Part shown: positions 43,949 to 52,780 of the stretch, in pieces | How positions within the stretch are numbered: position 1 is the stretch's first letter | How the letters are laid out: every line of letters begins with the position of its first letter | Assembly (NCBI RefSeq): GCF_001424125.1 | Contig: NZ_LMQI01000002.1 | Location: forward strand, 1 to 64,000 | DNA from: Cellulomonas sp. Leaf395 | GTDB lineage: Bacteria > Actinomycetota > Actinomycetes > Actinomycetales > Cellulomonadaceae | Length of the DNA: 64,000 nucleotides | Direction: 5' to 3' | Position numbers and translations under genes: made by a program | Notes under the pieces: generated by a model | Seen by the model: the letters and a program-made list of their open reading frames with translations, nothing else | What the model was told of the DNA's origin: nothing | Database searches by the model: none

Positions 43949-46900
43949 GCCCGAGCAGCGCCTTCAGATCCCCGAACAGGGACGGAGACCGCTCGACGCG
44001 CAGCCCATGATCAAGCCGCATGACGGTCGCGCGGCCCGGACTGGTCAGTCGGAGGTGGACCTCGGTCACGCCCGGGTGCGTGGAGAGCACCTCACGGAGC
44101 CGTTCGACCACCGGAGGCGTGCACCGGGAGACCGCCATCGAGACCACGACCGGCGCGTCCGCGGCCTGCGAGACGTCGGGCAGCGACACCTCCATGGCCT
44201 GCAGCTGCATCGTCTCGTCGCGCCGTCGCACCCGCCCGCGGATCACCACGACCGCGTCCTCGGCCAACGCCGTCGAGTACGCCAGGTAGGTCTCGCCGAA
44301 GAACATGATCTCGACCGAGGCCTCCATGTCCTCGATCGTGACCGCGGCCCACGGGTTGCCCTGCTTCGACATCTTGCGCTGCAGCGACGTGATGAGGCCC
44401 GCGATGACCACCGTCGAACCGTCGGGCCTCTGCTCGTCGCCCAGCAGCGTCGCGATCGACACGTCCGCGGCGGCGGCGAGCACGTGCTCCAGCCCCGACA
44501 GCGGATGGTCCGACACGTACAGGCCGAGCATCTCCCGCTCGAACGCGAGCCGCTGCTTCTTGTCCCAGTCCGGCAGGTCGGGCACGACGACCGCGAAGCC
44601 CTGTGCCCCGTCGTCGCCGCCCATGAGGTCGGCGAACAGGTCGAACTGCCCCTCCGCCTCCTTGCGCTTGACCCCGATCACCGAGTCGACCGCCTGCTCG
44701 TGCACCAGCAGGAGCGCACGCCGTGCGTGTCCGAGCGAGTCGAACGCGCCGGCCTTGATCAGCGACTCGATGGTCCGCTTGTTGCAGACGACGGCCGGCA
44801 CCTTGTCGAGGAAGTCGGTGAAGGACGTGAACGCGCCCTTCTCCTCGCGCGCCCGCACGATCGCGTCCACGACGTTGGCGCCGACGTTGCGGACGGCCGT
44901 CAGGCCGAACCGGATGTCCTTGCCGACAGCCGTGAAGTTGGCCGACGACGAGTTGACGTCCGGCGCGAGCACCGTGATGCCCATGTGCCGGCACTCGCCC
45001 AGGTACAGCGCCGACTTGTCCTTGTCGTCGCGCACGCTGGTGAGCAGGCCGGCCATGTACTCGGTCGGGTAGTTCGCCTTGAGGTAGGCGGTCCAGTAGG
45101 AGATGACGCCGTACGCGGCGGAGTGCGCCTTGTTGAAGGCGTACCCGGCGAACGGCACCAGCACGTCCCAGACGGCCTGGATGGAGGCGTCGGAGTACCC
45201 GCGCTCGCGCATCCCGGCCTGGAACGGGACGAACTCCTTGTCGAGGACCTCCTTCTTCTTCTTGCCCATCGCGCGGCGCAGCAGGTCGGCCTGGCCGAGC
45301 GTGTAGCCGGCCAGCTTCTGCGCGGCGCGCTGGACCTGCTCCTGGTAGACGATCAGGCCGTGGGTGATACCCACGACCTCCTCGAGCGGCGCCTCCAGCT
45401 CGGGGTGGATGGGCTCCACCTTCTGCAGGCCGTTCTTGCGCAGCGCGTAGTTGATGTGGGAGTTCATCCCCATCGGGCCCGGCCGGTACAGCGCGATGAC
45501 GGCCGAGATGTCCTCGAAGTTGTCGGGGCGCATCTGGCGCAGCAGCGACCGCATCGGCCCGCCGTCGAGCTGGAAGACGCCCAGGGTGTCGCCGCGACCG
45601 AGGAGCTCGTACGTCGCCGGGTCGTCGAGCGGGACCTCCTCGATCTTGATGGCGGGCTTGCCGTTCATCTCGATGTTCTCGAGCGCGTCGTCGAGGATCG
45701 TGAGGTTGCGCAGGCCGAGGAAGTCCATCTTGATCAGGCCCAGGGCCTCGGACCCCGGCTGGTCGAACTGGGTGATGATCGCGCCGTCCTGCGGACGCCG
45801 CATGATCGGGACGATGTCCACCAGCGGCTCGCTCGACATGATGACGCCGGCCGCGTGCACACCCCACTGCCGCTTGAGGTTCTCCAGCCCCTTCGCGGTC
45901 TCCAGCACGCGCTGCGCCTCAGGGTCGGCCTGCACCACCTGGCGGAACTCGTCGGCCTCCGCGTACCGCGGGTCCTGCGGGTTGTAGATGCCCGACAGCG
46001 TGATGTCTTTGCCCATCACCGCGGGCGGCATCGCCTTGGTGAGCTTCTCCCCCATCGCGAACGGGAAGCCGAGGACGCGCGACGCGTCCTTGAGCGCCTG
46101 CTTGGCCTTGATGGTGCCGTACGTGACGATCTGCGCGACCCGGTCCTCGCCGTACTTGTCCGTCACGTACCGGATGACCTCGCCGCGCCGACGCTCGTCG
46201 AAGTCGACGTCGACGTCGGGCCAGGACACGCGCTCCGGGTTGAGGAAGCGCTCGAAGATCAGGCCGTGCTCGAGCGGGTCCAGCTCCGTGATGCCCATCG
46301 CGTACGACGCCATCGAGCCCGCCGCGGACCCACGGCCCGGACCGACGCGGATGCCCTGGTCCTTGGCCCAGTTGATGAAGTCGGCGACGACGAGGAAGTA
46401 GCCGGAGAACCCGAGCTGCGTGATGACGCCCGTCTCGTACTCGGCCTGGGTGCGGACGTCCGACGGGATCGCCCCGTGGTACCGCTTCTGGAGGCCGGTC
46501 TCGACCTCCTTGATGAACCAGGAGTCTTCGCTCTCCCCGGCCGGGACCGGGAAGTTCGGCATGAAGTTGGCGTCGGTGTTGAACTCCACCTCGCACTGCT
46601 CCGCGATGAGGACCGTGTTGTCGCACGCCTCCGGGATCTCCGCCCAGGTGCGCCGCATCTCCTCGGCGGACTTCAGGTAGAACTGGTCGGTGTCGAACTT
46701 GAACCGGTCGGGGTCGGCCAGGGTCGAGCCCGACTGGACGCACAGCAGCACCTCGTGCGCGTGGCTGTCCTCGTGCTTGGTGTAGTGCAGGTCGTTCGTC
46801 GCGACGACGGGGGCGCCGATCGACTCGGCCAGGCGCCGCAGGTCCTTGATGACCCGCGTCTCGATCTCGAGCCCGTGGTCCATCAGCTCGATGTAGTAGT

Positions 46901-47468
46901 TCTCCTTGCCGAACAGGTCCTGCATCTCGCCCGCGGCCCGCACGGCCTCGTCGAACTGGCCCAGGCGGATGCGCGTCTGCACCTCGCCGGACGGACAGCC
47001 GGTGGTCGCGATGAGCCCGTCGCTGTAGGTGCTGAGCAGGTCGCGGTCCATGCGGGGCCACTTGCCCATCTGGCCCTCGAGAGACGCCAGCGAGGACATC
47101 CGGAAGAGGTTGTGCATCCCCTTGGTGGACTTCGCCAGCAACGTCATGTGCGTGTAGGCACCGCGGGCCGACACGTCGTCCGCCGCCTGGTGCGACTCGC
47201 CCCACCGGACCCGGTTCTGGTCGAACCGGCTGGTGCCCGGGGTGACGTACGCCTCGACGCCGATGATCGGCTTGATGCCGTGGTTCTTGGCCTTCTGCCA
47301 GAAGTCGAACGCCCCGAACAGGTACCCGTGGTCGGTGATCGCGACCGCGGTCTGCCCGAGGCGGTTGGCCTCGGTGAACAGGTCGTCCAGGCGCGCCGCG
47401 CCGTCGAGCATCGAGTACTCGGTGTGCACGTGGAGGTGGACGAAGTCGGAGCCTCCAGCTGATGCCAT
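43929..47468 (-). CDS. dnaE: DNA polymerase III alpha subunit
   Basis: This is the replicative polymerase, DnaE1 type, 1179 residues. The N-terminal PHP domain keeps HLHVHTEYS (11-19), so proofreading by PHP, as in mycobacterial DnaE1, is possible. Catalytic Asp residues lie in PDVDVDFDERRRGE (417-430). The helix-hairpin-helix part and OB fold (about 1000-1080) follow. ATG 47468 is used because TAGGAT sits 7 nt upstream; 22 earlier codons in frame are not conserved. Confidence 0.97.
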   Translation of the reverse strand: MASAGGSDFVHLHVHTEYSMLDGAARLDDLFTEANRLGQTAVAITDHGYLFGAFDFWQKAKNHGIKPIIGVEAYVTPGTSRFDQNRVRWGESHQAADDVSARGAYTHMTLLAKSTKGMHNLFRMSSLASLEGQMGKWPRMDRDLLSTYSDGLIATTGCPSGEVQTRIRLGQFDEAVRAAGEMQDLFGKENYYIELMDHGLEIETRVIKDLRRLAESIGAPVVATNDLHYTKHEDSHAHEVLLCVQSGSTLADPDRFKFDTDQFYLKSAEEMRRTWAEIPEACDNTVLIAEQCEVEFNTDANFMPNFPVPAGESEDSWFIKEVETGLQKRYHGAIPSDVRTQAEYETGVITQLGFSGYFLVVADFINWAKDQGIRVGPGRGSAAGSMASYAMGITELDPLEHGLIFERFLNPERVSWPDVDVDFDERRRGEVIRYVTDKYGEDRVAQIVTYGTIKAKQALKDASRVLGFPFAMGEKLTKAMPPAVMGKDITLSGIYNPQDPRYAEADEFRQVVQADPEAQRVLETAKGLENLKRQWGVHAAGVIMSSEPLVDIVPIMRRPQDGAIITQFDQPGSEALGLIKMDFLGLRNLTILDDALENIEMNGKPAIKIEEVPLDDPATYELLGRGDTLGVFQLDGGPMRSLLRQMRPDNFEDISAVIALYRPGPMGMNSHINYALRKNGLQKVEPIHPELEAPLEEVVGITHGLIVYQEQVQRAAQKLAGYTLGQADLLRRAMGKKKKEVLDKEFVPFQAGMRERGYSDASIQAVWDVLVPFAGYAFNKAHSAAYGVISYWTAYLKANYPTEYMAGLLTSVRDDKDKSALYLGECRHMGITVLAPDVNSSSANFTAVGKDIRFGLTAVRNVGANVVDAIVRAREEKGAFTSFTDFLDKVPAVVCNKRTIESLIKAGAFDSLGHARRALLLVHEQAVDSVIGVKRKEAEGQFDLFADLMGGDDGAQGFAVVVPDLPDWDKKQRLAFEREMLGLYVSDHPLSGLEHVLAAAADVSIATLLGDEQRPDGSTVVIAGLITSLQRKMSKQGNPWAAVTIEDMEASVEIMFFGETYLAYSTALAEDAVVVIRGRVRRRDETMQLQAMEVSLPDVSQAADAPVVVSMAVSRCTPPVVERLREVLSTHPGVTEVHLRLTSPGRATVMRLDHGLRVERSPSLFGDLKALLGPSCLAS

Positions 47469-47475
47469 GCGGGCG

Positions 47476-47481
47476 ATCCTA
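47476..47481 (-). promoter_or_regulatory. -10 element for leaderless dnaE
   Basis: TAGGAT (47481-47476) ends 7 nt before the dnaE ATG. There is no Shine-Dalgarno. It lies in the 94-nt gap after the GNAT gene, so dnaE need not depend on transcription from upstream. Confidence 0.45.
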
Positions 47482-47562
47482 CGTCGCGGGGCTGACACTC
47501 CCCGGCCGCGACCCGGCTGTGTCGGCGGGCGCACGGCGTGTCGCTCCGCACGTGTGTCGCGG

Positions 47563-48042
47563 CTACTGAGGGGCCGTGACGACCTTCACCGCGTCGTGGT
47601 GCCAGATGCCCTCGCTGAGGTACCGCTCGGGGCGCGCGACGTAGCCCAGCCGCGCGTAGAACCCCAGCGCCTGCTCCTGCGCGCTGAGCTCGACCGACAC
47701 CGACCGGACACCGTCGACGACGACGCCGTGGCGCTCCACGGCGAGCTCCTCGAGGTCGGTCATGAGCAGCGCCCCGATGCCGAGGCCGCGCGCGGTGGAC
47801 AGCACCGCGACCCGGCCGATGTGCGCAGGGCCGTCCGCGTGCTCGGGCGCCAGCAGGCGCGCCGTGCCCAGCGCGGTGCCGTCGGCGGCGAGCGCCAGCA
47901 CGTGCGCGGTGGAGGGGTCGGTGTCGAGCTCGTCCATCTCGACCTCGGCGTCCACGCCCTGCTCGTCGACGAACACCGTCACCCGGATCGCGGTCATCTG
48001 GGCGCGCTGCTCGGGCGTCTCCACCCGGACGATCTCGATCAC
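47563..48042 (-). CDS. GNAT family N-acetyltransferase
   Basis: This 159-residue acetyl-CoA-dependent acetyltransferase has [18 protein letters not shown], the ElaA-like N-terminal part, and motif [22 protein letters not shown] that binds acetyl-CoA, then [11 protein letters not shown]. The acceptor is unknown. GTG 48042 overlaps the rluD stop (GTGA), so it is coupled to rluD. Confidence 0.85.
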   Translation of the reverse strand: MIEIVRVETPEQRAQMTAIRVTVFVDEQGVDAEVEMDELDTDPSTAHVLALAADGTALGTARLLAPEHADGPAHIGRVAVLSTARGLGIGALLMTDLEELAVERHGVVVDGVRSVSVELSAQEQALGFYARLGYVARPERYLSEGIWHHDAVKVVTAPQ

Positions 48043-48977
48043 ATGTACCCGTCCTGCAGCACCGCCAGCGACGTCGACAGGTCCTCCGGGTACTCGCTGG
48101 TCAGCTCGAGCCACTCGCCCGAGCTCGGGTGGTGGAAGCCGAGCCGCATGGCGTGCAGCCACTGCCGGCTCAGGCCCACCCTCGCCGCCAGGGACGGGTC
48201 CGCCCCGTACATGAGGTCGCCCACGCAGGGGTGCCTCGTCGCCGCGAAGTGCACCCGGATCTGGTGGGTGCGACCGGTCTCCAGGTGCACCTCGACCAGG
48301 GAGGCCGCGGGCAGCATCTCGAGCACCTCGTAGTGCGTGACCGACGGCTTGCCGTCGGCGACGACCGCGAACTTCCAGTCCGAGCTGGGGTGCCGACCGA
48401 TGGGGGCGTCGATGGTGCCCGTCGTCGGCTCCGGATGGCCCTGGACGAGCGCGTGGTAGACCTTCTCGACCGTGCGCTCCTTGAACGCCCGCTTGAGCAC
48501 CGTGTACGCGTGCTCGGACTTGGCGACGACCATGAGGCCCGACGTGCCGGCGTCCAGGCGGTGCACGATCCCCTGTCGCTCGGCGGCGCCCGACGTCGAG
48601 ATCCGGTAGCCGACGGCCACGAGCGCGCCGACGACGGTCGGCCCGGACCACCCGGGAGACGGGTGCGCGGCGACGCCGACAGGCTTGTCGATGACCACGA
48701 TGTCGTCGTCGTCGTACACGATCCGCATGCCGGGCACGGGCTCGGCGACGATCTCGATGGTCTCCGCGGGGACCACGGCCGGGATCTGCACCTCGAGCCA
48801 CCCGCCCGCGGCTAGCCGGTCGGACTTGCCGAGCTGCTTGCCGTCTAGCTGCACGCCACCGGCCTCGGCGATCTCCGCCGCCCGGGTGCGGGACAGACCC
48901 AGCAGCCGCGCCAGCGCCGCGTCGACCCGCTCGCCGACGAGTCCGTCCGGCACGGGCATCGCGCGCGTGTCAGGCAT
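48039..48977 (-). CDS. rluD: 23S rRNA pseudouridine synthase, RluD family
   Basis: The enzyme converts uridines of 23S rRNA to pseudouridine. An N-terminal S4 domain (about 10-75) precedes the RluA/RluD catalytic domain; [16 protein letters not shown] holds the catalytic Asp, and [16 protein letters not shown] is the other family block. Assignment to RluD rather than another RluA-family member rests on its location after lspA. ATG 48977 overlaps the lspA end by 8 nt. Confidence 0.88.
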   Translation of the reverse strand: MPDTRAMPVPDGLVGERVDAALARLLGLSRTRAAEIAEAGGVQLDGKQLGKSDRLAAGGWLEVQIPAVVPAETIEIVAEPVPGMRIVYDDDDIVVIDKPVGVAAHPSPGWSGPTVVGALVAVGYRISTSGAAERQGIVHRLDAGTSGLMVVAKSEHAYTVLKRAFKERTVEKVYHALVQGHPEPTTGTIDAPIGRHPSSDWKFAVVADGKPSVTHYEVLEMLPAASLVEVHLETGRTHQIRVHFAATRHPCVGDLMYGADPSLAARVGLSRQWLHAMRLGFHHPSSGEWLELTSEYPEDLSTSLAVLQDGYM

Positions 48978-49605
48978 TCTGCTCGGTGGTCGTCGTGGAG
49001 GCCGCGTCCTGCTCGGACAGCGGGGCGTCGCCGGCGCTCTGGTCGTCCCGCTCCGTGTCCTGCTCGCTCTTGCCGTGCCCGTCCCGCGTGCCGTCGATGT
49101 GCACGCCCAGCGCGGCCAGGATCACGACGAGGACGGCCGCCGTGACGATCGCGATGTCCGCGACGTTGCCGACGAACCAGTCCGCGTACGCGATGAAGTC
49201 GACCACCTCGCCGCTCGCGAGACCGGGTTCGCGGAACAGCCGGTCGATCAGGTTGCCGAGCGCGCCACCCAGCAGCAGCCCGAGTGCGACCGCCCACGCC
49301 CACGACCCGATCCGGCGGCTGGCCCGGACGATGACGACGATCACCGCGGTCGCGACGATCGTCAGCACCCACGTCATCCCCGTGGCGATCGACAGCGCCG
49401 CACCGGGGTTGAAGACCAGCTGCAATCCGAGCAGCTTCCCCAGCAGGTCGTGACGCTCACCCTCGACCAGCGAGCTGATCGCCCACGCCTTCGACGCCTG
49501 GTCGAGCACCAGCACGACGGCGGAGATCGAGAAGAGCGCGATCAGCAGGGCGCGTCGACGGGTGTTCGGAGGCGCGTCAGGCTGGTCGTCCGTGGTGGTG
49601 GGCAC
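48970..49605 (-). CDS. lspA: Lipoprotein signal peptidase
   Basis: This membrane aspartyl protease removes signal peptides from prolipoproteins. Four transmembrane helices are visible (about 18-38, 74-94, 100-118, 142-162). Catalytic Asp residues are in GNLIDRLF and [18 protein letters not shown] is the family block before them. The 211 residues end in an acidic, polar tail of about 40 residues ([14 protein letters not shown] and beyond) not needed for the fold. GTG 49605 has a TAGACT hexamer 6 nt upstream. Confidence 0.94.
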   Translation of the reverse strand: MPTTTDDQPDAPPNTRRRALLIALFSISAVVLVLDQASKAWAISSLVEGERHDLLGKLLGLQLVFNPGAALSIATGMTWVLTIVATAVIVVIVRASRRIGSWAWAVALGLLLGGALGNLIDRLFREPGLASGEVVDFIAYADWFVGNVADIAIVTAAVLVVILAALGVHIDGTRDGHGKSEQDTERDDQSAGDAPLSEQDAASTTTTEQNA

Positions 49606-49611
49606 CGCAGG

Positions 49612-49617
49612 AGTCTA
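49612..49617 (-). promoter_or_regulatory. -10 element for leaderless lspA
   Basis: TAGACT (49617-49612) ends 6 nt before GTG 49605, in a 20-nt gap behind the TraR/DksA gene. This suggests that lspA, rluD and the GNAT gene have their own start of transcription. Confidence 0.45.
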
Positions 49618-49625
49618 CGTGCGCG

Positions 49626-50087
49626 TCAGCGGCGCTCCTCGCGCTGCTTGCACTCCACGCAGAGGGTCGCCCGAGGGAACGCCTGGACGCGCGCCTTGCC
49701 GACGGCCTTGCCGCAGGACTCGCAGGTGGCGAACGTGCCAGCGGAGATGCGCGCGAGCGCGCGGGTGGTCTGCGCGAGCAGGTCGCGCGTGTTGTTCACG
49801 AGCGTCAGCTCCTGCTCGCGCTCGAGCGCCGACGAGCCGGAGTCTGCCTGGTCGTCGCCCGCTCCGTCACCGGAGTTGCGCAGCAGGTCGGACAGCTCGG
49901 CGTCCGCAGCCGCGAGCTCGCTCGTCAGCCGGTCGATGTCGCTGGTGAGCTCTTCCGCGATGTCCTTGACCTCGCGCGCGGTCCACGGCTTCTCGCCGTC
50001 GCGCACCGGGAACTGCTTGACCAGCTTGCTCAGGTCCTTGATGTCCGTGCTGACGTCGACCGCGCTGAGCGCGTCGTTAATGGCCAC
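49626..50087 (-). CDS. DksA/TraR C4-type zinc-finger protein
   Basis: This 153-residue protein has a helical N-terminus forming a likely coiled coil (about 40-110) and a C-terminal zinc finger CESCGKAVGKARVQ...CVEC with four Cys. The family binds RNA polymerase in its secondary channel; in Actinobacteria similar proteins are poorly studied. The coiled-coil tip Asp pair of DksA (DxxDxA) is not clearly present. The start is a GTG. It lies between divIVA and lspA, as in related genomes. Confidence 0.87.
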   Translation of the reverse strand: MAINDALSAVDVSTDIKDLSKLVKQFPVRDGEKPWTAREVKDIAEELTSDIDRLTSELAAADAELSDLLRNSGDGAGDDQADSGSSALEREQELTLVNNTRDLLAQTTRALARISAGTFATCESCGKAVGKARVQAFPRATLCVECKQREERR

Positions 50088-50147
50088 GAGCGGGCCCCCC
50101 TGTCCTCGAAGTCACGTGACTGTATGCGGGGACAGTCCGGGACACAA

Positions 50148-50180
50148 CACGCCACGCCGGGTGAAACCCGGCGTGGCGTG
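50148..50180 (-). terminator. divIVA terminator hairpin
   Basis: cacgccacgccgggt (50148-50162) and its exact complement (50166-50180) form a 15-bp perfect stem with the loop GAA, 70 nt after the divIVA stop. It ends the division-gene transcript before the TraR/DksA gene. The rest of this 163-nt gap shows nothing else. Confidence 0.8.
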
Positions 50181-50250
50181 GTGGAACAGTCGACCTGACC
50201 TGTGGTGATACAGGGCGAGGGTCCCGGCGGGTGGTCGCCGGACGCGATCG

Positions 50251-50934
50251 TCAGAGGTTCTGGGCGTCCCCGACCGTCTGCGGCTGGCCCGATCGCGGCG
50301 GCAACGCGTTGCCCCGGTTGTCGAGGTCGCCGAGCAGGTTCTCCAGGTAGCTCTTGAGACGCGTGCGGTAGTCCCGCTCGAACACGCGCAGCTCGTCGAT
50401 CTTGCGCTCGAGGAGCGACCGCTCCTGCTCCAGCTGACCGAGCGTGCGCTGCGACGTCTCCTCGGCCTCGCGGACGATGCGGTTCGCCTGGCTCTTGGCC
50501 TCGCCCACCAGGCGGTCCGACTCTTCCTGGCCGCTGCGCACGTAGTCGTCGTGGAGCTTCTGGGCCAGTGCGAGCATCCCCGTGGCGGACTCGGGCTCGC
50601 TGGTCCGCTGGCTGCTCTGCACGGGCGCGACGATCGGCGCCTGCTGTGCGACAGGCGCAGGGATCACCGGTGCGGCGGCCGGGACGGGTTCGGGCGTGGG
50701 CTCGGGCTTCGGGGCCGGTGCGGCCTGCTGGGCGCCGGCACGGCTCAGCTCGGCGATACGGCGCTCAGCCGTAGCAAGCTTCGTCTTCAGGTCGTCGTTC
50801 TCACCCTGCAGGTCGCGCAGCGTGTTGACGACCTCGTCCAGGAAGTCGTCGACCTCGTCCTGGTCGTAGCCCTCGCGGAACTTCGTGGCCTGGAACTTCT
50901 TGTTCAAGACCTCGTCTGCGGTCAGCAGAGCCAT
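50251..50934 (-). CDS. divIVA: Cell-pole and growth protein DivIVA/Wag31
   Basis: DivIVA binds curved membrane at poles and septa and directs peptidoglycan synthesis. The 227 residues start MALLTADEVLNKKFQATKFR with the DivIVA lipid-binding N-terminus and first coiled coil (about 25-65), an Ala/Pro/Gln linker (about 67-105), and a second long coiled coil (about 115-205) with RLVGEAKSQANRIVREAEE. ATG 50934 has GAGGTGA at about 7 nt; ATG 50940 lies too close to it. Confidence 0.95.
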   Translation of the reverse strand: MALLTADEVLNKKFQATKFREGYDQDEVDDFLDEVVNTLRDLQGENDDLKTKLATAERRIAELSRAGAQQAAPAPKPEPTPEPVPAAAPVIPAPVAQQAPIVAPVQSSQRTSEPESATGMLALAQKLHDDYVRSGQEESDRLVGEAKSQANRIVREAEETSQRTLGQLEQERSLLERKIDELRVFERDYRTRLKSYLENLLGDLDNRGNALPPRSGQPQTVGDAQNL

Positions 50935-51063
50935 CGTCATCACCTCAGTCGGTAGTGCTCGGTCGGGCCGGCGGCAGTCCACCGACCGCCTCGGGCCACG
51001 GTAGCGGAGAAAGCGGCGCGCGCACGTCCCCGTGACACGCATCAAGACGCGCGGGGGGTCGGA

Positions 51064-51348
51064 TCAGATGCTGCTGAGGATGCTCATCAGGATGGAACAG
51101 CCCAGCACCAGCACGAGGAAAGCCAGGTCCAGCCGGACCGACCCGATGGCGAGCGGCGGCAGGATCCGCCGCAGCGCCTTGAGCGGCGGATCGGTCGCCG
51201 TGTACGTCGCCTCGGCGATCACCAGAGCGATACCGGACGGGTGCCAGTCCCGCGCGAAGAACTGGACCCAGTCCAGCACCAGCCGGATGAGAAGGAGGAT
51301 GAAGAAGACGAGGACGACGTAGAACAGCAGGGCTGCGACGAGTTGCAC
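51064..51348 (-). CDS. YggT family membrane protein
   Basis: This 94-residue protein has two hydrophobic segments (about 5-25 and 68-90) around the conserved DWVQFFARDWHPSG and DPPLKALRRILPPLAIGSVRLD, the YggT signature. Its role is unknown; it is nearly always found between sepF and divIVA in Actinobacteria and Firmicutes. It starts 3 nt after the sepF stop with a GTG. Confidence 0.9.
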   Translation of the reverse strand: MQLVAALLFYVVLVFFILLLIRLVLDWVQFFARDWHPSGIALVIAEATYTATDPPLKALRRILPPLAIGSVRLDLAFLVLVLGCSILMSILSSI

Positions 51349-51351
51349 GCG

Positions 51352-51846
51352 TCAGCTCTGGTTGTAGAAGCCCGCGCGCGTCGGCGGCTCGGCGACGGGG
51401 CCGGCGGCCTCGCCGGCGACCTCGACGTGAGCGGGCGAGAGCAGGAACACCTTGCTCGTCACACGCTCGATCGCGCCGTGCAGACCGAAGATCAGGCCCG
51501 CGGAGAAGTCGACGAGGCGCTTGGCGTCCGCGTCGTCCATGTCCGTCAGGTTCATGATCACCGGGGTGCCCTCGCGGAACGCCTCACCGATCTTGCGGGC
51601 GTCGTTGTACGAGCGAGGGTGGATCGTGGTGATCCGCCGGAGCTCGCCGGCGACGGGAGCGGCCTGCGGCGCGGCCTGCGTGGGCAGGCTCGTGCGCGTC
51701 GGCCGGTGCAGCGGCGTGACCTGGGCCTCGAACTCCTGCGGCACCGCGACCTCCTGGTCGTCTAGCTCTTCGAGGTACTCCTCGTGCTCCGACCGGTCGT
51801 CGGCCAGGCCGAGGTACAGCATCGTCTTGCGCAGCGCTCCGGCCAT
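51352..51846 (-). CDS. sepF: Cell division protein SepF
   Basis: SepF anchors FtsZ to the membrane in bacteria without FtsA. The N-terminal amphipathic helix begins MAGALRKTMLYLGL; an acidic linker follows; the beta-rich SepF domain spans about 75-150 (ITTIHPRSYNDARKIGEAF, VIMNLTDMDDADAKRLVDFSAG, FLLSPAHVEV). No ftsA is present in the cluster, which fits its role. A GGGAG sequence upstream may serve as ribosome binding site. Confidence 0.96.
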   Translation of the reverse strand: MAGALRKTMLYLGLADDRSEHEEYLEELDDQEVAVPQEFEAQVTPLHRPTRTSLPTQAAPQAAPVAGELRRITTIHPRSYNDARKIGEAFREGTPVIMNLTDMDDADAKRLVDFSAGLIFGLHGAIERVTSKVFLLSPAHVEVAGEAAGPVAEPPTRAGFYNQS

Positions 51847-51997
51847 CGCGTTGGCTCCCTCCCCGGATCTCTCCGGACCACCCCGGAGCCCCTGCCGGTC
51901 CAGCCGGCGACGGTGGGCTCCCTCTGCCGGTCACGCTAGCAACGCCCCCGTTCCGCCCGCCTCGCGACACGCCCGACAGCCACGCGTAGTTGGGTGT

Positions 51998-52774
51998 TCA
52001 CCTCAGATCCCTCACCACGACGGGCCGGACGACGCCGGCGAACCGGCCCGTGCGCTGCGAGCGCCGGAACGAGAACAGCGCCGGGTCCGTCCAGGTGTCT
52101 CTCGCCAGGTGCGTGACGTTCTCGACTCCCGCGGCGTCCAGCACCGCGGCGACGCCGGCGGGAAGGTCCAGCGCGGGTGTCCCCCACGACGTCGTCGCCC
52201 TCGTCTGCGGGATGACGGAGGCGACCTCGTCCTGCAACGCCGCAGGCACCTCGTAGGACTGCCCTGCGATCGCCGGTCCGATCGCGGCGCGCACCCGCCG
52301 GACGGCAGCACCCTGCTCGACCATCGCCGCGACGGCTGCCTCGACCACGCCGGCCACCAGCCCTCGGCGGCCGGCGTGCACGGCGGCCACGACGCCCGCC
52401 TCGGGGTCCGCCAGCAGGACGGGGACGCAGTCGGCCACGAGCACCGCCACCGCCACCTCGGGCGACACGGACACCAGCGCGTCGGCCTCGCCCACGGACG
52501 TGGAACCGGCCGCAGGTGGGTGCGACAGGACGACGACCCGGGAGCCGTGGACCTGCGTGGCGTAGGCCACCGCCGCACCGGCCCACCGCTCGAGGCCGGC
52601 CCGGTTCCGGTCCACGGCCGACGGGTCGTCGCCGACCGCGTAGCCGAGGTTCAGCGCGTCGTAGGGCGGGCGGCTGACACCGCCGCCCCGCGTGCTGAAC
52701 CCCGCGCGCACGCCCGCGCCGAGGTCGACCTCGACGACGGGCGGGACGGCGGACCCGGGCCGCGCTCCGCTCAC
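51998..52774 (-). CDS. pgeF: Peptidoglycan editing factor PgeF / YlmD family
   Basis: The 258-residue multicopper-oxidase-like (DUF152) protein has the metal ligands: His in QVHGSRV, Cys in VADCVPVLLADP, His in AAVHAGRRGLV. The IGPAIAGQSYEV block usually has Cys (GPCICGxCYEV) at two of its positions, replaced by Ala and Gln here. Proposed roles are removal of non-canonical amino acids from murein precursors or purine nucleoside processing. GTG 52774 lies 6 nt after ftsZ. The usual next gene, yggS, is absent. Confidence 0.9.
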   Translation of the reverse strand: MSGARPGSAVPPVVEVDLGAGVRAGFSTRGGGVSRPPYDALNLGYAVGDDPSAVDRNRAGLERWAGAAVAYATQVHGSRVVVLSHPPAAGSTSVGEADALVSVSPEVAVAVLVADCVPVLLADPEAGVVAAVHAGRRGLVAGVVEAAVAAMVEQGAAVRRVRAAIGPAIAGQSYEVPAALQDEVASVIPQTRATTSWGTPALDLPAGVAAVLDAAGVENVTHLARDTWTDPALFSFRRSQRTGRFAGVVRPVVVRDLR

Positions 52775-52780
52775 GGTCGG

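Noticed and set aside
44007..47462. Plus-strand ORF of 1151 codons opposite dnaE
   Set aside because: It mirrors dnaE codon structure, has low-complexity composition and no recognisable motif.
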